Positions 29,628 to 36,679 of a stretch of DNA of 64,000 bases are shown one piece after another. Within the stretch, counting starts at the first letter, position 1. Each line of letters starts with the position of its first letter. Made by a program: the position numbers and the translations under genes. The stretch spans positions 844,001 to 908,000 of the forward strand of contig NZ_AP018227.1 of NCBI RefSeq assembly GCF_002368095.1, given 5' to 3'. The notes beneath the pieces are model-generated. The model did no database searches. It worked only from the letters and a program-made list of their open reading frames with translations, and was not told the DNA's origin. This stretch comes from Calothrix parasitica NIES-267. GTDB lineage: Bacteria > Cyanobacteriota > Cyanobacteriia > Cyanobacteriales > Nostocaceae.

Positions 29628-30731
29628 ATGGATAAAGTTTTCTTTTTAACCGGTGCTACACCTCCTCAAACGGGAGGAGAGCTTTATAATTATCAGCTTT
29701 CACAGCATTTAGATAAATTAGGTTGGGAACAAGAATCTATCAGTCTACACGAACGTAAAAAATATTTAAGACTGGGAAAAATACCAATTATTGGCAATAT
29801 ATTAGCATCTTCAATATTTGCAGTAATTTTTTTTAAAAATCGGGGTGTTTTGGTTGAAGACCATTATTTCACTAAATATTTATTTTTGACAAATTTCATC
29901 CATAGTTTTTTTTTAAGAAGTAAAATTGTAGTTTTGGTGCATCTTTTCTACGATTATGAGAGTAATGATAAATTTGCGATTAGAAGATTTGTCAACAAAA
30001 CAATAGAAAAAATCAAATTATATTTTGCTGATTTAATCATTACCACTAGCGAGTACTCTAAAAATGAAATAGTTTCTGTAGGAATTAATCCCGAATTAGT
30101 TCATGTACTATCACCAGGATTAGATAGAGAAAAATTCAAAAATCAATATTCAAAGAGTGAATCTGATAGCGAAGATAGAAAAAATATTTTGTGTGTAGGT
30201 AACTATGTTTCGAGGAAAGGTATAATCTATCTGATAGAAGCATTAGCAAAAATAGAAGAGAAGTGTTTCACCCTGCATTTAGTAGGTAATCGTAAAAATA
30301 ATTCTGGTTACTATAATCAATTGAAACATGCTGTAGAAAAACTACAGTTAACAGAATACGTCGTATTTCATGATGGTGCAGACCAAGAAAATCTGAAAAA
30401 ACTGTATGCATCTGCTGATATTTTTGCTTTACCTTCTTTCAAGGAAACGTTTGGGATTGTTTTTTTAGAAGCAATGCACTATGGATTACCAATAATTACA
30501 ACAAATGTTTCTGCAATGCCAGAATTAATAGAAGAAGGAAAAAATGGTTTATTAGTTCCACCTGCTGATTCTCAAGCTTTAGCTGAAGCTATATCAAAAT
30601 TAATTGAAAACCCAGATTTAATCAAACAAATGGGAGAATCAGGACGTAGAAAAGTTGCTAATTCTTATTATTGGGAGCAAACTGGTTCTGAATTTGCTTG
30701 TATTTTGAAGAGTTTTGAGAATTTGGGTTGA
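29628..30731 (+). CDS. Family 4 glycosyltransferase
   Basis: Protein of 367 residues. I choose the ATG at 29628 (MDKVFFLTGATPPQTGGELY), since GGAG lies 12 nt upstream and the glycine loop starts at once. The alternative ATG at 29598 would overlap the previous gene. The C-terminal motif FKETFGIVFLEAMHYGLP (E-x7-E) and NGLLVPPAD are typical GT4. It is tightly coupled to the previous gene (7-nt gap), indicating one transcript. Confidence 0.88.
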   Translation: MDKVFFLTGATPPQTGGELYNYQLSQHLDKLGWEQESISLHERKKYLRLGKIPIIGNILASSIFAVIFFKNRGVLVEDHYFTKYLFLTNFIHSFFLRSKIVVLVHLFYDYESNDKFAIRRFVNKTIEKIKLYFADLIITTSEYSKNEIVSVGINPELVHVLSPGLDREKFKNQYSKSESDSEDRKNILCVGNYVSRKGIIYLIEALAKIEEKCFTLHLVGNRKNNSGYYNQLKHAVEKLQLTEYVVFHDGADQENLKKLYASADIFALPSFKETFGIVFLEAMHYGLPIITTNVSAMPELIEEGKNGLLVPPADSQALAEAISKLIENPDLIKQMGESGRRKVANSYYWEQTGSEFACILKSFENLG

Positions 30732-30738
30732 TTGAAAA

Positions 30739-30784
30739 CTCACCCCGTCCGACCGACACCCCTCTCCTTAACAAGGAGAGGGGA
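30739..30784. repeat. CCTCACCC-type core repeat, arm-less copy
   Basis: Stem CCCCTCTCCTT (30759-30769)/AAGGAGAGGGG (30773-30783) immediately after a GT4 stop codon. It could act as a hairpin at the mRNA end. It is followed directly by CTCCTAA heptamers (30790-30823) in front of the next ATG. Confidence 0.6.
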
Positions 30785-30845
30785 ATTTAACTCCTAATTC
30801 TTAATTCCTAACTCCTAACTCCTCACTTTTACTCCCTATCAACAA

Positions 30846-32078
30846 ATGCAAAATCTTTCGTCAGTTGACAAAATTACAATTCAAGAAGAAACATCTGCAC
30901 CGGATATTTTGGTTGTTTCGCGTACTTTTTTCCCTAAAGAAGGTGGAATTGAAGAGTATGTATATAATCGCTGTTTGCAAAATCCCCGAAGAACTATTTT
31001 ATTAACAGCTACTTTTGAAGGTTATCAAGATTTTGATAAAAATCAAGAGTTTTCGGTTCATCGTTGGTATTTACCAAAAATTCCGCGTTTGTTTGGTTTG
31101 GGAGCAATAATCAAACAAGTTTTAAATATGTTCTGGTCGTTTGTTTTCGCGATTAAACTTTATTTTCGCTATCGCTATCGTTATATAGAGTGGGGACACG
31201 GTTATGATTTTCCCGCTATTTTGCTATTAAGCTATTTTCTACCAGTTAAATTTTTTATTTATTTACACGGTAATGATATTCTTTGTCCTTTACGCAATCC
31301 TATATTAAAAAAGTTATTTGAATTAACTTTACAACGCAGTTCGGGTCTGGTTTGTAATAGTTCTTTCACCAGAGATTTTATCAAATTAAATTTTAATTTT
31401 AATACTCCTACTTACATTATTAATCCTATAGTTAGAGCGGACAAATTTGGTGAAAAAGCTAAAAATAAACAGTATCTTGAAAATTCGCGGTTAAATATTC
31501 GTAAACAATATAATATTCCAGAAAACGCAATAGTAATTCTTTCTGTAGGAAGACTGGTTAAACGTAAAGGTTTTGGAACGGTAATTGATAATCTTAACCA
31601 GCTGTTAAATCAAGGTTTGGATGTCCATTATATAATTTGCGGGAGAGGTCAAATTCAGTCGGAACTCGAACAAATCGTTACTCAATTACAACTTACAGAA
31701 CGAGTACATTTTGCAGGATTCGTACCCGATGCAGATTTAGCTGATTATTACGCAGCTAGTGACATCTTCGCTATGCTGACATTTTATGATGCTCAAAGTG
31801 CGAGTATCGAAGGATTTGGGATAGTTTACGCTGAAGCAGGTTATTTCGGTAAACCCGTAATTGCTTCTCGTATTGGTGGTGTCGAAGATGCGGTACATCA
31901 TGAAGAAAACGGTTTATTAGTAAGTCCAGATTCCCCCGAAGAAATTTCTCAAGCATTAACTCGGTTATGTAAAGACAATCAGCTACGGGAAAAATTAGGA
32001 AACAAAGGAGTAGAGTTGGCTAAAAGAAAAACATTGCATTCGATTATTTACAGCGAACAGTTAACAGTTAACAGTTAA
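30846..32078 (+). CDS. Family 4 glycosyltransferase
   Basis: Protein of 410 residues with GT-B fold motifs: FPKEGGIEEYVYNRC at the N-terminus, and SIEGFGIVYAEAGYFGKPVIAS followed by GGVEDAV at the C-terminus. An unusual point: the last residues (EQLTVNS) and the stop codon are encoded by heptamer repeats (AACAGTT type) that continue to about 32118, so the natural C-terminus has been replaced or extended by repeat expansion. The 5' side is also flanked by heptamers. Confidence 0.88.
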   Translation: MQNLSSVDKITIQEETSAPDILVVSRTFFPKEGGIEEYVYNRCLQNPRRTILLTATFEGYQDFDKNQEFSVHRWYLPKIPRLFGLGAIIKQVLNMFWSFVFAIKLYFRYRYRYIEWGHGYDFPAILLLSYFLPVKFFIYLHGNDILCPLRNPILKKLFELTLQRSSGLVCNSSFTRDFIKLNFNFNTPTYIINPIVRADKFGEKAKNKQYLENSRLNIRKQYNIPENAIVILSVGRLVKRKGFGTVIDNLNQLLNQGLDVHYIICGRGQIQSELEQIVTQLQLTERVHFAGFVPDADLADYYAASDIFAMLTFYDAQSASIEGFGIVYAEAGYFGKPVIASRIGGVEDAVHHEENGLLVSPDSPEEISQALTRLCKDNQLREKLGNKGVELAKRKTLHSIIYSEQLTVNS

Positions 32079-32118
32079 CAGTTAACAGTTAACAGTGAGC
32101 AGTTAACAGTGAATAGTG
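32053..32118. repeat. STRR heptamer array, AACAGTT type
   Basis: About five near-perfect and four degenerate 7-nt units. The first ones lie inside the end of the GT4 frame and supply its stop codon. Confidence 0.85.
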
Positions 32119-32193
32119 AACAGTTAAAAATTAAAATTTATAATTTAGAAAAAATAACTATATAAAGCGTGAGTAATTTTATGCGAAAAAATC

Positions 32194-32222
32194 AAATAAA
32201 TAAATAAATAAATAAATAAACA
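32194..32222. repeat. Short tandem AAAT repeat
   Basis: About seven units of a 4-nt AAAT repeat between the GT4 and Wzx-like genes. Confidence 0.8.
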
Positions 32223-32268
32223 CTAAACTATAATATCAATCCCGTTAACAGTAGAAATAATAAAAATT

Positions 32269-32300
32269 GATAACTGATAACTGATAACTGATAACTGATT
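32269..32300. repeat. STRR heptamer array, GATAACT type
   Basis: Four to five 7-nt units ending 3 nt before the Wzx-like start codon, where a ribosome-binding site would be expected. Confidence 0.85.
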
Positions 32301-32302
32301 AA

Positions 32303-33760
32303 ATGACTCATATAAGTACTAAAAAAATAGCTTCGAGCGGTTTGTGGTTAACTGCTAGTTTTGGTTTTACAAAAGTTTCTCAGTTGGTTGCTCAGATTTT
32401 TTTGGCACGTTTGCTGTCTCCTGAAGACTTTGGTGTCTGGGGTATGGTGTTGATTGTGACGACTCTTTCGGGTTTGTTTAAGGATACAGCGATTGCGACT
32501 GTTTTGGTTCAGCGGGGTTTGGATGATAAAAAGCTGGTGAATGCTGTTTATAGTTTGGGTGTGAATATCTCTATTGTGATGTTTGTTGTTCAAGCTTTAG
32601 CTGGTTTTCCCTTAGCTAAATTTTTCGATGAACCTTTGGTGTTTCCGCTGACTTTAACCGTTGCTTTGGTATTCCTCATCGGTGCTGGTGCTGGTTCTCA
32701 TAATGCTGTTTTACAACGTCAGATGAAGTTTCGGGAATTGGCTATTACTGATAGCTGTGCGGGATTTGCGCGTTTTGCTACTGCGGTGGTTTGTGCGTTT
32801 TTCGGGGCTGGAGTCTGGTCTTTTGCTGTTGCGGAAATTGCAATGTCAATGGTTGATGCTTTGTTGAAACGTTATTTTAGTCGATATCGCTTTCAATATT
32901 CTTTTAAACCTGATAGTCAAGCAATTAGCGAGGTACGTGCTTATATTAGCAGTCTGATAGGAATTAATTTAGCTGTTTATGCAAATACTAATGCTGATAA
33001 TCTGATTATTGGTAGATTAATTGGAGCTAAGTATTTGGGTTACTATAACCTTGCTTATCAATTAGCTATGTTACCAACATTTGCTCTTTCGCAGATTAAT
33101 CGAGTTAATTTTTCGGTGCTTTCTCAGCAAGATGACGAAGGAAGAAAAACATACCTTTGTCAGGCCTTAGAGATGTATGCTGTAATATATGCTGCTATTT
33201 ACGGTATTGGATTTGTTATTGCACCGTGGATTATTCCTTTGGTATACGGAGAGCAGTGGATACCAGCAGTTGGCATTTTTCAAATAGTGATGATTTTTGC
33301 ATATGCAAGAGGTTTCATGTCGATTCTTGGTACTGCTTTGAACGCTATAGATAAACCAAATGTCAATGCTCTAATTAACTGGATTTTGGTTCCCCTTTCT
33401 ATCCCAGCTTTCTTTGTAGGAGCCAACTTCGGAGGAGTCACCGGAGTTGCGATCGCAGTTGCGGTAGTGATGGGTATTGGTGCGAGTGTTTGGTTTTGGT
33501 TTGCGGTGAGTCGGACTGCAAAATGGAATATTTTGGAATTGCTGAAACCGGTATTGTTACCAACTTTAGCTGTTGTAATCGCGCTATTAACAGTAGTTAA
33601 TTTACCTTTGAGAACATCTCTACAAGTTTATCTGCAACCGCTGATATTATTTATAATTTATACTATTTTATTGTCCGTACTTTCTATGGGGAAAATTCCC
33701 AGATTATTAATTAATTTTGTCAAACGTTCTTTGAATGTAAAAAAAGGGAATAGGGAATAG
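32303..33760 (+). CDS. Polysaccharide flippase of the MOP/PST family (Wzx-like)
   Basis: Integral membrane protein of 485 residues with about 12-14 TM segments. The N-terminus (GLWLTASFGFTKVSQLVAQI and FLARLLSPEDFGVWGMV) is characteristic of the PST group of the MOP superfamily. It should flip undecaprenyl-linked repeat units across the plasma membrane for the Wzy-like polymerase at 25685. No ribosome-binding site is visible because heptamer repeats fill that position. A GGGAATA/AGTTAGG heptamer-like stretch follows the stop. Confidence 0.9.
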   Translation: MTHISTKKIASSGLWLTASFGFTKVSQLVAQIFLARLLSPEDFGVWGMVLIVTTLSGLFKDTAIATVLVQRGLDDKKLVNAVYSLGVNISIVMFVVQALAGFPLAKFFDEPLVFPLTLTVALVFLIGAGAGSHNAVLQRQMKFRELAITDSCAGFARFATAVVCAFFGAGVWSFAVAEIAMSMVDALLKRYFSRYRFQYSFKPDSQAISEVRAYISSLIGINLAVYANTNADNLIIGRLIGAKYLGYYNLAYQLAMLPTFALSQINRVNFSVLSQQDDEGRKTYLCQALEMYAVIYAAIYGIGFVIAPWIIPLVYGEQWIPAVGIFQIVMIFAYARGFMSILGTALNAIDKPNVNALINWILVPLSIPAFFVGANFGGVTGVAIAVAVVMGIGASVWFWFAVSRTAKWNILELLKPVLLPTLAVVIALLTVVNLPLRTSLQVYLQPLILFIIYTILLSVLSMGKIPRLLINFVKRSLNVKKGNRE

Positions 33761-34086
33761 GAGTTAGGAGTTAAGAATTAAGTAATTTACTAACACTATT
33801 GTTATTGTCACCTGTGCTATTCAAACTTTCATCCTTATTCGTTACTCGCTGCTTATTAATGGTTACTCATAAAAAAGGTATAGGAAATAGGGTGAATAAG
33901 TAAAAAAATCCGTGGAAGTTATAGGTTAACAATTAACAATATTTTGCGGTCATACAATAAGTTGATGGATAAATATTTTTGGCAAGAATATATTTATTTT
34001 TAGCACTACTCGTTTTGGTTAGGAAATTAATGAAAACTTTGACCTTTAACCTTTAACCTTTAACCTTTATTTTCTGAATAACTTAT
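33761..34086. other. Intergenic region between flippase and acyltransferase
   Basis: 326 nt of AT-rich DNA. It contains GGAGTTA-type repeats after the flippase stop and four CCTTTAA heptamers at about 34041-34070, 17 nt before the acyltransferase ATG. No gene seen. Confidence 0.5.
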
Positions 34087-35193
34087 ATGAAAGAGCAGCC
34101 CGTAATTCAGTTATCCTCTCAAGCTTCAGATAGACTTTTTTTCTTAGAATTTCTCAAAGCAATCAGCATTGTTTCGGTCGTGTCATTTCATGCAATTTTT
34201 GTTCCTGGTTCTGCTTTTAATGTACATGCAGGTACTTTAGAAACTGTATTTGCTCCTTTAAGATTTTGCGTTCCAGTATTTCTGACTATTTCGATTTTTC
34301 TATTTGAAATGAAAATTGATGAATCTACAGAAGAACCTTCAATACAGTCAAGAAAAGCTTTATTCAAAAAACGTTTGCATCGTCTGGGAACTCCACTGTT
34401 GTTTTGGTTCGCTATCGCAATAGGATTAAAAATCATCAATGGAAATTCGACTTTAGAAATAATCACACAAATCTTTCAAGGGGAAATATTTACGGGTGCT
34501 TATTACTTTTTAGTAGTATTACAGCTACTGTGGAATTTTGTATTAATTAGGGATTGGGTAATTCAAGAAAAAAATATTTTCACCACAATTATCATTCAAG
34601 CAGTAGCTCTATTGTTTGTTTACGGTGCAATTAGCGGTTTCTTTGTAGATGAAGTTTTAAAAGTTTTATTATTTCTTGAACGTCCTTTAATTATTTATTG
34701 GTTTGGCTATATAGCTTTGGGTGTATATATTTATCAAAACTTTGACTTGGTAGAGAGAATATCATATTCATTAAGTAAAGCAAATAAAATTTTGATATTA
34801 TGCTTCACCGCTGCAACAATGATGGCTGAATATAAAGTGATAACTGTATTTCTAACAGATTATTTACGTCCCTTCGATTATGCAGCATTTTCTTGTTTTC
34901 TGAGCGTACCAATGATGTTTATCTGTTTTGCATCAGTCAACGAAAAAAGTTTACCCTCACCAATAGTTAAACTCACAAAAATACTATCAAAATACAGCTT
35001 AGGAATTTTTTGTATCAACGGTATTTTAGCCCAAATATTTTTATCGGTTGGTACAAAATTATTTAGCCAAGCAAGCTTCAATCTAACTCAAATACTTGTA
35101 ATCAAAATGATTGGTTGGATAGTTTTACTTGGATTATCTTTAATGTTATCAATATTGCTCAAACGATTGGGATTGAAAAAATTTGTTTGTTAG
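34087..35193 (+). CDS. Acyltransferase family 3 membrane protein
   Basis: Protein of 368 residues with about 10 TM segments. The N-terminal FLEFLKAISIVSVVSFHAIF holds the conserved His of the acyltransferase-3 family (OafA/NolL-like), and the first cytoplasmic loop has FKKRLHRLGTPLLFW with the conserved basic residues. It probably O-acetylates or otherwise acylates the exopolysaccharide. It is the last gene of the + strand cluster and is followed by two palindromes. Confidence 0.87.
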   Translation: MKEQPVIQLSSQASDRLFFLEFLKAISIVSVVSFHAIFVPGSAFNVHAGTLETVFAPLRFCVPVFLTISIFLFEMKIDESTEEPSIQSRKALFKKRLHRLGTPLLFWFAIAIGLKIINGNSTLEIITQIFQGEIFTGAYYFLVVLQLLWNFVLIRDWVIQEKNIFTTIIIQAVALLFVYGAISGFFVDEVLKVLLFLERPLIIYWFGYIALGVYIYQNFDLVERISYSLSKANKILILCFTAATMMAEYKVITVFLTDYLRPFDYAAFSCFLSVPMMFICFASVNEKSLPSPIVKLTKILSKYSLGIFCINGILAQIFLSVGTKLFSQASFNLTQILVIKMIGWIVLLGLSLMLSILLKRLGLKKFVC

Positions 35194-35240
35194 AAAAAGA
35201 AGTAAATTTTGCAGGTTTTTTGATTTACCAACGTAATGTA

Positions 35241-35262
35241 GAGACGCGATATATCGCGTCTC
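35241..35262 (+). repeat. GAGACG-N-CGTCTC palindrome, copy 3
   Basis: Perfect 22-nt palindrome with arm GAGACGCGATA, preceded by AATGTA and followed by CCCAAG, about 45 nt after the acyltransferase stop. Here the inner bases are CGATA/TATCG. Confidence 0.8.
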
Positions 35263-35348
35263 CCAAGGTTTACCGTAAAAACGAAATAATTCAAAATAAT
35301 GGTCTATTGTATTAATTTTGAAGAGTTCGTTTTTCCCGCAATTATCGG

Positions 35349-35370
35349 GAGACGTAAAATTTTACGTCTC
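35349..35370 (-). repeat. GAGACG-N-CGTCTC palindrome, copy 4
   Basis: Perfect 22-nt palindrome with arm GAGACGTAAAA, preceded by TCGG and followed by TACAAA (minus orientation). It lies about 108 bp from copy 3 and facing it, the same spacing as copies 1 and 2. Confidence 0.8.
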
Positions 35371-35403
35371 TACAAACTGTCATTTCCAATTCCTATAAAA
35401 AAA

Positions 35404-35613
35404 CTACTGCACCTTTGTTTCAGCCAATGCTTCTAAATGAAAAGCAACATTATTGAGTGACATTTCGATTTCGTTACTGTAAGAAAGCCTTCTCCACATA
35501 CTAGTTGTAGCATTATCAAGAGCGGTTGAATCCAAGTATCTTGCAAAAACTACCAGCCTCTGTGAATCTGTTTCTGCTGATGCTAAACTTTCTAAAAATT
35601 CTTGAGGTGTCAT
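35404..35613 (-). CDS. Small hypothetical protein (69 aa)
   Basis: I do not recognise a family. The frame encodes a compact, probably all-helical, slightly acidic soluble protein (MTPQEFLESLASAETDSQRL, then VVFARYLDS and NNVAFHLEALAE). Amino-acid composition and regular hydrophobic spacing look like a genuine gene and not a chance frame. It lies alone on the minus strand between the polysaccharide cluster and the second DUF928 gene, with no clear Shine-Dalgarno. It could be a small regulator, but nothing supports a specific role. Confidence 0.5.
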   Translation of the reverse strand: MTPQEFLESLASAETDSQRLVVFARYLDSTALDNATTSMWRRLSYSNEIEMSLNNVAFHLEALAETKVQ

Positions 35614-35885
35614 AGTTTACAATTCCATTCGAGTTTACTTTCGAGTCTCTATATTTTTGCCACAACTAAATATTAATTTCTGTTCGTAGTTGCGCTGTCT
35701 TCGCCAATATAAGACATATCGAAGCGAGTTACCTCGCAATTACAAACCCCTAGGAAAAAGCGATATTCTCGCTTACTACGAACCTTTTACTTTAATTGTT
35801 ATTCAAAGATTTCTAAATTTATGTGAACTGTATTATATTTTTCATGGCTATTTGCTGAAAACTATACAGTCATACAATATTTATC

Positions 35886-36647
35886 ATGAATCATCCAAGT
35901 TCAAGGTTCTGGAGAAACAACCGTCGATTAGCAAGTCTGGTTATGGGGATGCTTTTGTTAATGACCGCTATCCCTGTCTATGCTAAATACCAACCGAAAG
36001 ACCGCAAGCAAGCAAGTGGATACTCTAGTGCTGGTGGTTCTCGTAGTGAATGTACATCTGGTAGCATACCTCTGACATTGCTTGCACCCAATACATTTGT
36101 CGGTAAAACTGCTTCTCTACGTCCGATGCTCGCTTGGTATTCATCAAATCCGGGTACGGTGAGATTTAGACTCTATGAATTTCAATCAGCAAAGAGAGTC
36201 AAGCAAATTGGTGAATCGAAAGAAATACCCTCGACAGCAGGAATCAATAAACTCAAACTTCCTAACGATTACCCAGAATTGACTGTGGGTAAAAAATATT
36301 TTTGGCAAATTGCACATGATTGCGGAAGTTCTCCTATTACTAATCGTGCAGAATTTATGGTCATTAATCCTGAATCGATTGCAAAAAATAAATTTACTAC
36401 CATCCCCGAAGCTGTTAATTACTATGGTGAAAATGAACTCTGGTACGAAGCATTAGAAGAAGCATTGAAAACTGAAACTGATGTTAAATCGAATCAAACT
36501 CTATCGGTATTAATTCAGGAATTAGCAGAATCAGAAATGTTCATCGGAAGCGAAATTGAAATCAGAATGATTAAGAAACGAATAGGTCATCTTGAAGAAA
36601 TATCGCAAAATTTAGGGAATGGGGAATGGGGAATAGGGGATAGGTAA
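35886..36647 (+). CDS. DUF928 family exported protein
   Basis: Protein of 253 residues and a paralogue of 275-1006. The signal peptide is MNHPSSRFWRNNRRLASLVM then a hydrophobic core ending at VYA-K. The DUF928 domain has LRPMLAWYSSN, GKKYFWQIAHDCG and ENELWYEALEEAL, the last matching the W-Y-D/E-A motif of the other copy. The last ~10 residues (GNGEWGIGDR) and the stop come from GGGAATG/GGGGAT-type repeats, so the C-terminus is repeat-derived. It converges with the TPR-CHAT gene 32 nt away. Likely periplasmic; function unknown. Confidence 0.85.
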   Translation: MNHPSSRFWRNNRRLASLVMGMLLLMTAIPVYAKYQPKDRKQASGYSSAGGSRSECTSGSIPLTLLAPNTFVGKTASLRPMLAWYSSNPGTVRFRLYEFQSAKRVKQIGESKEIPSTAGINKLKLPNDYPELTVGKKYFWQIAHDCGSSPITNRAEFMVINPESIAKNKFTTIPEAVNYYGENELWYEALEEALKTETDVKSNQTLSVLIQELAESEMFIGSEIEIRMIKKRIGHLEEISQNLGNGEWGIGDR

Positions 36648-36679
36648 TTGGTAATTGGTAATTGGTAATTGTTCGCTGT

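Noticed and set aside
35690-35986. 98-codon + strand frame upstream of DUF928
   Set aside because: Overlaps the DUF928 signal peptide in another frame and begins in a dispersed repeat.
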